42,627 nt of DNA from Sphingomonadales bacterium (GTDB lineage: Bacteria; Pseudomonadota; Alphaproteobacteria; Sphingomonadales; Sphingomonadaceae): NCBI GenBank assembly GCA_027490095.1, contig JAIXYT010000024.1, positions 1-42,627 on the forward strand, read 5' to 3'. The notes beneath the pieces were generated by a model. It ran no database searches, was not told the origin of the DNA, and saw nothing but the letters and a program-made list of their open reading frames with translations. Positions 8,059-16,620 of this stretch are shown here, piece after piece. The translations under genes and the position numbers were made by a program. Position 1 is the stretch's first letter, and each line of letters begins with the position of its first letter.

Positions 8059-8918
8059 GGGGCACGCACGATGAAGGAGTTGCCGGTTGGGAAGCGGCCC
8101 GACCCGGTTTCCGCGTTGATCGTGACCAGGAGATCTGTGCCGCACCGGTCGACCGGCACGGGCACGGTGCAAGCATGGGTGTAGGTGACGTATCCACGGA
8201 CAAGGCTATTGCCGGCGGTGTTCATGCGTTGGCACGCCGTAGGCTGTCGAACGGTCGGGAGTTCAGCTTCAAGAATTGATGTTGGATCTCCGCCCTTGAT
8301 AAGGAGCGTGAGCGAGGGTGGCTTCTGTTGTTTCTGGCCGAGAGAAACCGGAATATATGTGCGCCCTCCGGTGCAACGAGATCTTCGAGACACTCTAGCT
8401 ACGACCACGAATTCCTTTGCTCGCCAGGGCGATGACTTCGCACTGTTGCGGATTCGGCTTGCCAACTTTTTGGGTATGGGGTCGTAATCGAGGCGGATAA
8501 GGCGCGCGTAGGCTTGTCCGAGGGGAAGATCGACAGTGCCCCTTGCATATTCCTGGCCATCCACCGAGCGGATGTCGATGCAGATCGAGCGATCATCAGG
8601 CCTGAGGCCGCTTACCCACAATGTTGGAAGCTTGACCAGCTTTGCTTCGGGCGCGCTGAGAATCAGGCCGGACAGACCCACCCGGTCGGGTTCATCCATT
8701 ATCGAGGCAGCTAAACTTCTCATGGACGTATAATCATTTGAGCCTAAAGGATCTCCCTCCAGGTATGTTTCTGCGATGGTGTTGTTCGTTCGCTCGACCA
8801 GCTTCAGTTTCAGGACTTCGGTGATGGGCTGCGGTTCGGGTTGCGGCTGGGCGGCTGCTTCGAGGGCGTGCACAGGCCCTAATGCCAAAGCAATGCATAA
8901 GGCGAACCGCCGGATCAT
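8046..8918 (-). CDS. Secreted protein of unknown function
   Basis: A 290-residue exported protein with no family I recognise. The ATG at 8918 has a very strong ribosome site (GAAGGAGGGGG). The N-terminus MIRRFALCIALALGPVHALEAAAQ is a signal peptide when cut near residue 23; a Pro/Gln-rich linker follows. The mature part is basic and contains several cysteines (for example in SICID, SRCTGG, TACQRM, THACTVP and VDRCGTD), a pattern suggesting disulfide bonds in the periplasm. It lies directly downstream of the Crp/Fnr regulator and overlaps the start of the membrane-protein gene, so the two probably work as a periplasmic/membrane pair (inference). G+C is visibly lower than the surroundings (27/60 in the line at 8701 against 43/60 at 9181), suggesting a separate origin. 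Confidence 0.75.
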   Translation of the reverse strand: MIRRFALCIALALGPVHALEAAAQPQPEPQPITEVLKLKLVERTNNTIAETYLEGDPLGSNDYTSMRSLAASIMDEPDRVGLSGLILSAPEAKLVKLPTLWVSGLRPDDRSICIDIRSVDGQEYARGTVDLPLGQAYARLIRLDYDPIPKKLASRIRNSAKSSPWRAKEFVVVARVSRRSRCTGGRTYIPVSLGQKQQKPPSLTLLIKGGDPTSILEAELPTVRQPTACQRMNTAGNSLVRGYVTYTHACTVPVPVDRCGTDLLVTINAETGSGRFPTGNSFIVRAPCTP

Positions 8919-8939
8919 GCCCCCTCCTTCGTTCAGCCA

Positions 8940-8968
8940 CGGTTGCAAAAGGGATGGGGTGTGGTCAA
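8940..8968 (-). promoter_or_regulatory. Possible promoter for the two-gene cassette
   Basis: On the minus strand TTGACC (8968-8963) is followed after 17 bases by CAACCG, within 50 bases of the start at 8918. The -35 match is good and the -10 match poor. If real, the cassette has its own promoter in the 76-base gap after the regulator. Confidence 0.25.
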
Positions 8969-8994
8969 GCGGTGGCAGGCGCGCGCACAAATGG

Positions 8995-9058
8995 TCAGCG
9001 CCAGGCGCGCTCGTCGTGGAGGGCGAGGGTTCTGAGGGCCTGCGTGTCGGTGACCTCG
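8995..9058 (-). repeat. 64-bp direct repeat, proximal copy (native reading frame of Crp/Fnr gene)
   Basis: The last 20 codons and stop of the Crp/Fnr regulator. It differs from the distal copy at three bases, which change two residues (Thr to Pro, Thr to Asn) and leave one Arg codon synonymous. The interval between the copies (6917-8994, 2078 bp) contains the two unrecognised genes almost exactly. Confidence 0.95.
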
Positions 9059-9654
9059 ATGCGGCGGTAGCTGCGGGTGATGATCCCACGGGTTTCGAGG
9101 GTGGTGAGGACCTTGTTGAGGGTCTGGCGGGAGAGGCCGCACATGGTGGCGAGGTCGGCCTGGGCGATGTCGATGCCGGCGTGGCGATCCGTGCCGTGGA
9201 CGCCCATCAGGGTGAGCAGGCGCTGGGCGACGCGGATCTCGCTGTCGGGCTGGATGAGGTTGGCGATGACGGTGACGGCCTCGGCGAGGGCTTCGGCGGT
9301 GTTTATCGCGAAGTGGCGGCAGTTTTCGGCCGTCTCGATCATCGTCTCGAACTCGGCCTGGGGGAGGTGGAGGACGTGGAGGGTGGAGCCGGCGGTCATC
9401 GAGACCCAGCGGGGCGTGCGCATGAAGGCGGTGGCGTCGCCGACCCACTGGCCGATGGCGGCGATGCTGCCGATGCTTTCGGCGGGCGGCAGCTGGACGC
9501 GCATCTGGCCGGCGACGACGCCGACCATGCCGAACGGCGGGTCGCCGGCGTTGTAGAGGCTTTCGCCGGGCTGGAAGCTTCTGAGGCGGCTGCGGTGGAC
9601 GACCTCTTCGCGGAACGGCGCGGGGCGGCGGGAGAGCCAGCCGTGGCGCTCCAT
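8995..9654 (-). CDS. Crp/Fnr family transcriptional regulator
   Basis: A 219-residue DNA-binding regulator. An N-terminal cyclic-nucleotide-binding-like beta-barrel runs from RSRLRSFQPGESLYNAGDPP to about residue 110, a long dimerisation helix follows (ETMIETAENCRHFAINTAE), and the C-terminal winged helix holds DLATMCGLSRQTLNKVLTTLE, typical of HTH_Crp. There is no four-cysteine iron-sulfur cluster set as in FNR, so the ligand is unknown. Two starts are possible: ATG 9654 (chosen, fitting family length) or GTG 9696; neither has a strong ribosome site. It is divergent from the two DUF1254/DUF1214 genes, which it may control, with a weak dyad between them. Its last 64 bp are duplicated 2142 bp downstream. 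Confidence 0.88.
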   Translation of the reverse strand: MERHGWLSRRPAPFREEVVHRSRLRSFQPGESLYNAGDPPFGMVGVVAGQMRVQLPPAESIGSIAAIGQWVGDATAFMRTPRWVSMTAGSTLHVLHLPQAEFETMIETAENCRHFAINTAEALAEAVTVIANLIQPDSEIRVAQRLLTLMGVHGTDRHAGIDIAQADLATMCGLSRQTLNKVLTTLETRGIITRSYRRIEVTDTQALRTLALHDERAWR

Positions 9655-9703
9655 CACGCGGAGTGCCTGTTCGCGGGTGGGGGCTGCGACAATCACCCAG
9701 TGT

Positions 9704-9717
9704 CTGTATCCCGACAG
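9704..9717. promoter_or_regulatory. Weak dyad in the regulator / DUF1254 divergent region
   Basis: CTGT-N6-ACAG lies in the 124-base gap between the divergent Crp/Fnr and DUF1254 starts. It is a candidate operator for autoregulation and control of the divergent genes. The arms are short, it does not match the standard FNR or CRP boxes, and it could be chance. Confidence 0.25.
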
Positions 9718-9778
9718 TGTTTGGGTCGCAAACCGGGTAGGATGGCGGTGTTGGCCATTGTTTACCGGGAGAGACGGG

Positions 9779-11221
9779 ATGACGGACACGCAAAGGTCTA
9801 TTCCGCTGGCGGAGGCGCGCTTGTGGGGTGATGAACGGATTGCGACTCCGATCGGGCCCATCGCGCTGGCGCACAGCTATTTCGACGATGCGACGTCGCA
9901 GCGGCTGTATGACGAGATGGATTACCAGCGGGCCTGCCAGGCCTATGTGTGGAGCACGCCGCTGGTGAGCATGATGGGCTGGCAGGAGGCGCAGGCTGCG
10001 GCCTTCGGGGTGACGGGGGACACGGATTTCGTGGTGCTGGACACGCTGCGCGAGAAGCGCGGGATCGTGACCGCGAACCTGACGACGCCCTACATCCTGA
10101 ACTTCATCAGCCTGAAGGACGGGCCGCTGGAGATCCGCTATCCGGCCGGCAAGACGGCGGGTGGGGTGCTGGATTTCTGGCAGCGGCCGCTGTGCGACCT
10201 GGGGCTGACCGGGCCCGACCGGGGGCAGGGCGGGACCTATATCATCGTGGGGCCGGGGGATGATCCAGCTGCGTTCGCGCGCGAGGGTGCCCATGTGTTC
10301 CGGAGCGAGACGAACCGGCTGCTGGTGGGGCTGCGCATCCTGGACCAGACGCCGGGCTTCTTCGAGCGGGTGCAGGCCGAGCTGGTGTGGGGGCGGGTGG
10401 GGCAGGTGCTGAAGCCCAGCCGCTATATCGTGGGCAGGGACGTGGAGTGGGATGCGACGGCGCCGCGGGGGCGGGAGTATTGGCGGCTGCTGGCGCTGGC
10501 GCTGAAGGACGAGCCGGTCCGGGCGATCGACAAGGGCTGGACCGCGATGCTGCGGCCGCTGGGGATTGCGGGCGACATGCCGTTTGCGCCGGATGTGCGG
10601 CAGCAGCGGATCCTGCTGGACGGGGCGGCGATGGGCGAGCTGATGACGCGCAACCTGTCGGTGAACCCGCGCTTTGCCGAGCCCTGGTGGGACGGAATGG
10701 GCTGGTACAAGTGCGTGGACTTCCAGTTGCCGCAGGAGCTGGCGGACCGGGCCGAGATCGATGAGCGTGCGGCATGGTTCTATGAGGCGGTGACCACTAC
10801 CGAGGGGATGGTGAACCCGGTTGTGGGCGCGGGGCAGGTGTACATGACCACCAAGCGGGACGGCGCGGGCCGGATGCTGCGGGCGGACCGGACCTATCGG
10901 CTGCGGGTGCCGCCGAATGTGCCGGCGGCGCAGTTCTGGAGCCTGACGCTGTACAGTGCGAACACGCGGCGGCCTTACGACAATGGCGGCGAGACGATCG
11001 CGAGCACGAGCCTGGACAGCCTGACCGAGGGCTTGCAGGTGAATGCGGACGGGAGTGTGGACCTGTATGTGGGGGCCAAGGCGCCGGCGGGGTGCGAGCG
11101 CAACTTCATGGCGACGGTGGGGGCGGACGGCTGGTTCGTCTATTTCCGGCTGTATGCGCCGCTGGAGGGGTTCTTCGACCGGAGCTGGCGGATGGGCGAC
11201 TTCGAGGAGATTTCGGCATGA
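9779..11221 (+). CDS. DUF1254/DUF1214 domain protein
   Basis: A 480-residue protein. The N-terminal DUF1254-type region (about residues 30-150) has YDEMDYQRACQAYVWSTPLV and FVVLDTLREKRGIVTANLTTPY; the C-terminal DUF1214 region (about 375-480) has FWSLTLYSANTRRPY and SVDLYVGAKAP. Proteins of this type are common in alphaproteobacteria and their biochemical role is not established. No signal peptide is seen. The ATG at 9779 follows GGGAGAGACGGG; a longer frame from 9677 would run over the divergent promoter region. It overlaps the next gene, a distant relative, by ATGA. Expression may be set by the divergent Crp/Fnr regulator. Confidence 0.85.
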   Translation: MTDTQRSIPLAEARLWGDERIATPIGPIALAHSYFDDATSQRLYDEMDYQRACQAYVWSTPLVSMMGWQEAQAAAFGVTGDTDFVVLDTLREKRGIVTANLTTPYILNFISLKDGPLEIRYPAGKTAGGVLDFWQRPLCDLGLTGPDRGQGGTYIIVGPGDDPAAFAREGAHVFRSETNRLLVGLRILDQTPGFFERVQAELVWGRVGQVLKPSRYIVGRDVEWDATAPRGREYWRLLALALKDEPVRAIDKGWTAMLRPLGIAGDMPFAPDVRQQRILLDGAAMGELMTRNLSVNPRFAEPWWDGMGWYKCVDFQLPQELADRAEIDERAAWFYEAVTTTEGMVNPVVGAGQVYMTTKRDGAGRMLRADRTYRLRVPPNVPAAQFWSLTLYSANTRRPYDNGGETIASTSLDSLTEGLQVNADGSVDLYVGAKAPAGCERNFMATVGADGWFVYFRLYAPLEGFFDRSWRMGDFEEISA

Positions 11222-12528
11222 GCGGTGTGAGCGCGGCGGAAGCGAAGGCGATTGCGGGTGAGGCTTGGGCTTATGCCTTTGCGCCCGTGGCGCTGTACAA
11301 CACCATGTATGCGCAGGCGATCGATGCGGCCTCGCCGAGCTATGTGGGGGGCTTCAACCGGTTCCGGCACTATGACCGGCTGGCGACTCCGCAAGACACG
11401 GACATCGTGACGCCGAACAACGACACGCCCTACAGCTGGGCCTGGCTGGACCTGAGGGCCGAGCCGATGGTGCTGAGCCTGCCCGCGGTGCCCGAGCGAT
11501 ACTATGTGAACCAGTGGTTCGACCTTTATACCCACAATTTCGCCTATACCGGCGTGCGGACGACCGGGCGGGAGGCAGGGCACTATCTTTTCGCGGGGCC
11601 GGACTGGGACGGGGCGGTGCCAGCGGGGATCAGCAAGGTGTTTCGGGCCGAGACCTCGATCATCGGCACGCTGACCCGGACCGCGGTGGATGGGGCCGAC
11701 GACATTCCGGCTATGAAGGCGGTGCAGGCGGGCTATGGCCTGCAGCCCTTGTCGGCCTTTGCGGGCACGCCTGCGCCTGCGCCTGCGGCCATGCCGGAGT
11801 GGCCGGTTTGGGACGAGGCGAAGGCCAAGGGGCTGGGCTTCATCGGCTATCTGAACGCGCTGTTGCCGTTCATGGCCGTCGTGCCTTCGGAAGCGGAGAT
11901 GTTCGAGCGCTTTGCCCGGATCGGGATCGGGGCGGGCAGGCCGTTCGACGAGGCCGGACTTGCGCCGGCGCTGCGGGAGGCGATGCTGGCCGGCATTGCC
12001 GAGGCGGGGGCGACGTTCCAGGCGCGGGCTGCGAAGGAGACCAGTTCGGCGGCGCTGTTCGGCAGCCGTGCCGAGCTGGGGGCGGACTATATCTACAACC
12101 GCAGCTGCGGGGCCGCCCTGGGCATCCTTGGCAACACCAAGGAAGAGGCGATCTACGGCAGCCAGCAGACCGAGCCCGATGGGACCGTGCTGAGCGGGGC
12201 GCACAGGTGGCGGATGCGCTTTGCGCCGGGGAAGTTGCCGCCGGTCAATGAATTCTGGTCGATCACCATGTATTCGCTGCCCGAGCGTTTCCTGGTGCCC
12301 AATCCGATCGATCGCTACTCGATCGGCGATCGGACGCCGGGGTTGAAATATGATCCCGATGGCGGGCTGACCTTGTATCTGCAGGCGGACAGCCCGGGGC
12401 CGGACAAGGACTCGAACTGGCTGCCGACGCCCAGGGGGCCGTTCTTCTTTGCCGGGCGCTTCTATGCCCCGAAGGCGGAAGCGCTGGACGGGCGGTGGGC
12501 GCTGCCGCCGCTGGAGAAGGTTGGCTGA
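11218..12528 (+). CDS. DUF1254/DUF1214 domain protein (second of tandem pair)
   Basis: A 436-residue paralogue of the preceding protein, translationally coupled through an ATGA overlap. The DUF1254 part has AWAYAFAPVALYNTMYAQ, then DTDIVTPNNDTPYSWAWLDL (about 60-80) and YYVNQWFDLYTHNFAYTG, more typical of the family than its upstream partner. The DUF1214 part has VNEFWSITMYSLPERFLVPN and GGLTLYLQADSPG. An Ala/Pro linker (TPAPAPAAMPEWP) sits near residue 185. No export signal is visible. The tandem suggests a two-subunit or two-step activity under one regulator (inference); no function is known to me. Confidence 0.88.
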   Translation: MSGVSAAEAKAIAGEAWAYAFAPVALYNTMYAQAIDAASPSYVGGFNRFRHYDRLATPQDTDIVTPNNDTPYSWAWLDLRAEPMVLSLPAVPERYYVNQWFDLYTHNFAYTGVRTTGREAGHYLFAGPDWDGAVPAGISKVFRAETSIIGTLTRTAVDGADDIPAMKAVQAGYGLQPLSAFAGTPAPAPAAMPEWPVWDEAKAKGLGFIGYLNALLPFMAVVPSEAEMFERFARIGIGAGRPFDEAGLAPALREAMLAGIAEAGATFQARAAKETSSAALFGSRAELGADYIYNRSCGAALGILGNTKEEAIYGSQQTEPDGTVLSGAHRWRMRFAPGKLPPVNEFWSITMYSLPERFLVPNPIDRYSIGDRTPGLKYDPDGGLTLYLQADSPGPDKDSNWLPTPRGPFFFAGRFYAPKAEALDGRWALPPLEKVG

Positions 12529-12540
12529 AGCCGCCCGGCG

Positions 12541-12740
12541 TCAGCGCCTGGCGCTGATCGCCGGAGTCGGCGCAAGCCCGGCCGGCGGGGCGCGGGCGAT
12601 TGGCCTGCGAACCCGTCCGACGCGCGGGCTTTGCCCGCAGCCTTGCCTTTCTCGTGCGTCTTGAGCGGACTCGGCGGCTTTGCCGCCGGCCGCGGTTTTC
12701 GGCCTCTTGTCGGCACGAGGTCCCGGATCAAGTCCGGGAC
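12541..12740. repeat. Cluster of four palindromes between convergent genes
   Basis: The 237-base gap between the convergent DUF1254 and acs genes holds four perfect inverted repeats: TCAGCGCC arms at 12541-12557, GCGGGC arms at 12624-12638, CGGCGGC arms at 12672-12688 and GTCCCGGA arms at 12720-12740. The last belongs to a family also seen at 38628, 39215 and 40607. They may act as a bidirectional terminator or protect transcript ends; none has a clear T-run. Confidence 0.7.
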
Positions 12741-12765
12741 GACGCTGATTTTTCGGACGACGGGC

Positions 12766-14700
12766 TTAGGAGGCGCGGTTGGCGACGAGGTCTGCGACGA
12801 CGCTGGGGTCTGCCAGCGTTGTGGTGTCGCCGAGGTTGCTGATGTCGTTTTCGGCGATCTTGCGGAGGATCCTTCGCATGATCTTGCCGGAGCGGGTCTT
12901 GGGGAGGCCCGGGGCGAACTGGATGACGTCGGGCGTGGCGATGGGGCCGATTTCCTTGCGGACCCATTGGACCAGCTCGCGGCGGAGTTCGTCGGTAGGG
13001 GCCTCGTTGGCGTGCAAGGTGACATAGGCGTAGATGCCCTGGCCCTTGATGTCGTGGGGGAAGCCGACGACGGCGGCTTCGGCGACCTTGGCATGGGCGA
13101 CGAGGGCGCTCTCGACCTCTGCTGTCCCCATGCGGTGACCGCTGACGTTGATGACGTCGTCGACGCGGCCGGTGATCCAGTAGTAGCCGTCTTCGTCGCG
13201 GCGGCAGCCGTCGCCTGTGAAGTAGAGGCCCTTGTAGGTGCTGAAGTAGGTGGTGAAGAAGCGGGCGTGGTCGCCCCAGACGGTGCGCATCTGGCCGGGC
13301 CAGCTGCGGGCGAGGCAGAGGTTGCCTTCGGTCGCGCCGTGGAGTTCGCGGCCTTCGGCGTCGACGATCTTCGGTTCGACGCCGAACATGGGCTTCGTGG
13401 CGGAGCCGGGCTTCAAGTCTGTGGCGCCGGGGAGCGGGGTGATCATGGCGCCGCCGGTTTCCGTCTGCCACCAGGTGTCGACGATGGGGCAGCGGTTTTC
13501 GCCGACCACCCGGTAATACCATTCCCAGGCCTCGGGGTTGATGGGTTCGCCGACTGAGCCCAGCAGGCGGAGTGATTGCCTTGAGGTGCGGGTGACCCAG
13601 TCGTCGCCTTCGCGCATCAGGGCGCGGAGCGCGGTGGGGGCGGCGTAGAAGATGTCGACCCTGTGCTTGTCGATCACCTGCCAGAAGCGGCTGGCGTCGG
13701 GGAAGTTGGGGACGCCTTCGTACATCAGCGTGGTCGCGCCGTTGGCGAGTGCGCCGTAGACGACATAGCTGTGGCCGGTGACCCAGCCGACGTCGGCGGC
13801 GCACCAGAAGACCTCGCCCGGGCGGTAGTCGAAGACGTAATCATGGGTCATGGCGACCCAGGTGAGATAGCCGCCGGAGCTGTGCAGCACGCCCTTGGGT
13901 TTGCCGGTGGAGCCCGAGGTGTAGAGGATGAAGAGCGGGTCCTCGGCGTTCATCGGGTCTGCCGGGCAGTCGGGGCTTTGCGCGGCGACGAGGGGGGCGT
14001 AGGCGAGGTCGCGGCCCTCTTCCATCCAGACGCCGGTGCCGGTGCGTTCGACGACGATGACCTTTTCGACGCTGGGGCAGTTCTTGAGGGCCTCGTCGAC
14101 ATTGGACTTGAGGGGCACGCGCTTTCCGCCACGGAGCCCCTCGTCGGCGGTGATGACGAGGCGGCTGTCGCAATCCTGGATGCGGTTGGCGATCGAGTCC
14201 GGCGAGAAGCCGCCGAAGACGACCGAGTGGATGGCGCCGATGCGCGCGCAGGCGAGCATGGCGATGGCCGCCTCGGGGATCATCGGCAGGTAGATGGTGA
14301 CGCGGTCGCCCTTGCGGATTCCGAGCGACAGGAGGGCGTTGGCGAGGCGGCAGACGGCCTCGTGCAGCTGGGCGTAGCTGAGGGTGCGGGACGGTTCGTC
14401 CGGGCTGTCGGGTTCCCAGATGATGGCGGGCTGGTTTGCGCGGGTTTTCAGGTGGCGGTCGACGCAGTTGTGGGCGACGTTGAGTTCGCCGTCGGCGAAC
14501 CAGCGGACGCCGAAATCGGCTTCGTGGAAGGAGGACTGGGTGAGCTGTTCCCAAGGGGTGGCCCAGTCGAGGCGGGCGGTTTCGCGGCGCCAGAAGGTTT
14601 CGGGGCTTTCAAGGCTTTCGCGATAGAGCTGCCTGTAGCGCTCGGCGTTGACCTTGGCGCGAGCGGCCCATTCGGCGGGGACGGGGTGGATGGTGCTCAT
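12766..14700 (-). CDS. acsA: Acetyl-coenzyme A synthetase
   Basis: Activates acetate to acetyl-CoA through acetyl-AMP; cytosolic. The ATG at 14700 has a GGAGG ribosome site and gives 644 residues, the usual length. The N-terminal domain includes SPETFWRRE and [17 protein letters not shown]. The AMP-binding signature [15 protein letters not shown] lies near residues 260-275, [10 protein letters not shown] near 310, and WWQTETGG near 410. The C-terminal lid has [19 protein letters not shown] and ends with [18 protein letters not shown], where the lysine is the family's acetylation-controlled catalytic residue. It is 19 bases downstream of the dehydrogenase gene and probably in one transcript with it. 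Confidence 0.96.
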   Translation of the reverse strand: MSTIHPVPAEWAARAKVNAERYRQLYRESLESPETFWRRETARLDWATPWEQLTQSSFHEADFGVRWFADGELNVAHNCVDRHLKTRANQPAIIWEPDSPDEPSRTLSYAQLHEAVCRLANALLSLGIRKGDRVTIYLPMIPEAAIAMLACARIGAIHSVVFGGFSPDSIANRIQDCDSRLVITADEGLRGGKRVPLKSNVDEALKNCPSVEKVIVVERTGTGVWMEEGRDLAYAPLVAAQSPDCPADPMNAEDPLFILYTSGSTGKPKGVLHSSGGYLTWVAMTHDYVFDYRPGEVFWCAADVGWVTGHSYVVYGALANGATTLMYEGVPNFPDASRFWQVIDKHRVDIFYAAPTALRALMREGDDWVTRTSRQSLRLLGSVGEPINPEAWEWYYRVVGENRCPIVDTWWQTETGGAMITPLPGATDLKPGSATKPMFGVEPKIVDAEGRELHGATEGNLCLARSWPGQMRTVWGDHARFFTTYFSTYKGLYFTGDGCRRDEDGYYWITGRVDDVINVSGHRMGTAEVESALVAHAKVAEAAVVGFPHDIKGQGIYAYVTLHANEAPTDELRRELVQWVRKEIGPIATPDVIQFAPGLPKTRSGKIMRRILRKIAENDISNLGDTTTLADPSVVADLVANRAS

Positions 14701-14719
14701 GGAATCCTCCGGTCGAAGC

Positions 14720-15490
14720 TTACTGGGCGGAGATGCCACCGTCGATGTAGAGCTCTGCGCCTGTGACGAACTTGGCTTCATCCGAGCAGAGGTAGACGGC
14801 GGCCCAGGCGACGTCGTCGGGTTCGCCGACGGTGCCGGCCGGGATCTGGCGGCCGAGTTTCGCCTTCACCTCGTCTTTCGTGACGCCGGCGGCCTGGAAA
14901 TTGTCGAGGATGGGGGTGTCGATGAAGGCCGGGTGGACGGAGTTGCAGGTGATCGCGTCCTTTGCGCAGTGGAGGGCGACCGACTTGGTCAGGTGGCGGA
15001 CGCCGGCCTTGGCGCTGTTGTAGGCGGCCATGCGGCCGGACGCGATGACGCCGGCGATGGACGAGATGTTGAGGATGGAGCCGCGGCTGTTTTCGCGCCT
15101 TGTGGTTTCGCGGATGAGGGGGATGGCGTGCTTGCAGCCGAGGAAGACGCCGTCGAGATCGATCGCGTGGACGCGGCGCCAGTCTTCGAGGCTGGTCTGT
15201 TCGACGCTGCCGGGGGTGCCGATGCCGGCGTTGTTGACGAGGATGTGAAGCCCGCCGAAGACGCGCCTGGCTTCGGCGATCGCCTCGATCCACTGGTCTT
15301 CGGATGTGACGTCGTGGGGGAAGCTGGCGGCGTTTGCGCCGATTTCGGCGGCGGCGGCGGCAGCGCCGGGGCCGTTGAGATCGGTGAGGAGGACCTTTGC
15401 GCCTTCGTTGGCGAAGCGCTGGGCCATGCGTTTGCCGAGGCCCGAGGCTGCGCCGGTGACGAGTGCGATCTTGCCTGACAGACGTGGCAT
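14720..15490 (-). CDS. SDR family oxidoreductase
   Basis: A classical short-chain dehydrogenase/reductase of 256 residues. It has the cofactor site TGAASGLG at about 12-19, NNAG near 90, the catalytic serine in NISSIAG near 145, the YNSAK tetrad segment near 160, and a C-terminal YIDGG. Asp at the end of strand 2 (LLTDLNG) points to NAD rather than NADP. It resembles cyclopentanol/3-hydroxysteroid dehydrogenases, but the substrate is not readable. The ATG at 15490 has GGAGGGAAACGC before it. It lies first in a likely two-gene transcript with acsA, consistent with a catabolic route ending in acetate (inference). Confidence 0.92.
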   Translation of the reverse strand: MPRLSGKIALVTGAASGLGKRMAQRFANEGAKVLLTDLNGPGAAAAAAEIGANAASFPHDVTSEDQWIEAIAEARRVFGGLHILVNNAGIGTPGSVEQTSLEDWRRVHAIDLDGVFLGCKHAIPLIRETTRRENSRGSILNISSIAGVIASGRMAAYNSAKAGVRHLTKSVALHCAKDAITCNSVHPAFIDTPILDNFQAAGVTKDEVKAKLGRQIPAGTVGEPDDVAWAAVYLCSDEAKFVTGAELYIDGGISAQ

Positions 15491-15625
15491 GCGTTTCCTC
15501 CCTGTATCCCGTTCTTGCCGGACAAAGGCGACATGTGCCGCCGTTGCGCAACTGCTTGCAAAGGGGGGTGGCGGGTGCAAGCATGTGGCCGGGGTTCGGA
15601 GGTTTGCAATTGAGGGGAGACTGCC

Positions 15626-16549
15626 ATGCGCAAGCGGGGGGCCTTGATCGGGGTAATGGCGTTGGGTGCGGCGTTGCTTGCGGGTTGCCAGGGGCTGCAG
15701 GTGAATGCGCCGGCGCCGACGCAACCGCAGCTTGTGGCCGTGGATTTCAGTGGCGCCCGGGTGTGCGGGGCGCCCTTCACCAATGGCTATGGTACCTTCA
15801 CCCTTGCCTGCGATCCGCTGCCGACGATTTCGGCGACCGCCTGGCGGCTGACGCCGCAGTATCTGCCGGGGCCGCAATCGCCCGAACCCTATGTGCTGAA
15901 CCGGACGGTGAACGTGACGCTGTCCACGCCGTCACTGACCAACCTGGAGATTGCCTTCATTCCCAACCCTCGGGAGCGCCGGATCGTGCAGCAGGTGGGG
16001 AACGACGTGCGTGATACGCAGCTGGGCAATGCCAATTCGCTGGGCGGGCGGGCATCGGTGGTGGTGTTGAGCGATGATGGGACGACGAAGACCTGGCGCA
16101 TCCGGATGCGGATCAACCCCTGCGCGAGCAAGGCGGAGTTCGAGTTCGTGAACCTTTCGGGTGACGGCAGCAGCCGCAGCGGGCCGATCCAGTTCACGGT
16201 GCTGAGGGCCGAGGAGGATACCATTTGCGGGGGCACCTATGGCCCCGGCGGAGGCGGCACCTTCGGGACATCGACGTCTGGCGGCGGCTCGGGCACGCCG
16301 ACGGCGCCCGTGCCGATGGGCGCATGCCCCGGAGGCGGGCAGCCGACGACCTTCCGCCTGTGCGAGAGCGTTGTAGGGCAGCCGCAAAGCATAGCCAGCT
16401 ATACCGAGGCGTCGGCCTGCAGCTTCGATGAGGTGAAGGCGGCCTATGGCTATCTTCGCGACTCCTCGGGCCAGTTGACGACGAAGGAGTTGGCAGGGTG
16501 GCGGCTGAACCAGGTCAGTGGGCCGCAGGCCTGCCGCGGCACGCCCTGA
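15626..16549 (+). CDS. Lipoprotein of unknown function
   Basis: A 307-residue predicted lipoprotein: MRKRGALIGVMALGAALLAGC has a lipobox with the modified cysteine at residue 21. A domain of about 175 residues follows, with beta-rich segments and cysteines in VCGAPF and LACDPL and a third in INPCASK. A Gly/Ser/Thr-rich linker lies at about 205-230 (GPGGGGTFGTSTSGGGSG). A short C-terminal domain has a cysteine pattern (GACPGG, FRLCES, SACSFDE, PQACRG) suggesting two disulfides. No family recognised. The ATG follows TTGAGGGGAGACTGCC. It is divergent from the dehydrogenase gene and followed 71 bases later by the MFS gene. Confidence 0.8.
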   Translation: MRKRGALIGVMALGAALLAGCQGLQVNAPAPTQPQLVAVDFSGARVCGAPFTNGYGTFTLACDPLPTISATAWRLTPQYLPGPQSPEPYVLNRTVNVTLSTPSLTNLEIAFIPNPRERRIVQQVGNDVRDTQLGNANSLGGRASVVVLSDDGTTKTWRIRMRINPCASKAEFEFVNLSGDGSSRSGPIQFTVLRAEEDTICGGTYGPGGGGTFGTSTSGGGSGTPTAPVPMGACPGGGQPTTFRLCESVVGQPQSIASYTEASACSFDEVKAAYGYLRDSSGQLTTKELAGWRLNQVSGPQACRGTP

Positions 16550-16620
16550 GGGCCTAGGCGGGGCGCCGCCTGGTCGCTAGGACTGCGGGCAAAGGCTGAA
16601 TGGCCGCGGGAGGATCCGGG

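Larger units (their letters stand above)
6917..8994 (-). mobile_element. Putative inserted two-gene cassette between direct repeats
   Basis: A 2078-bp interval bounded by direct copies of the 3' end of the Crp/Fnr gene, with lower G+C and codon use less rich in G-ending codons than its neighbours. It holds the secreted and membrane protein genes. No integrase, transposase or terminal inverted repeat is present. Interpretation as an insertion that restored the host gene's 3' end is inference; loss of a tandem regulator copy is an alternative. Confidence 0.45.

Noticed and set aside
6853-9058. Calling the direct repeats attL/attR of an integrative element
   Set aside because: No integrase, excisionase or core inverted repeats are present, so only a putative cassette is reported.
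12529-12765. A small gene or tRNA in the gap between the DUF1254 pair and acsA
   Set aside because: The gap is made of short palindromes; no cloverleaf and no frame with a ribosome site are seen.
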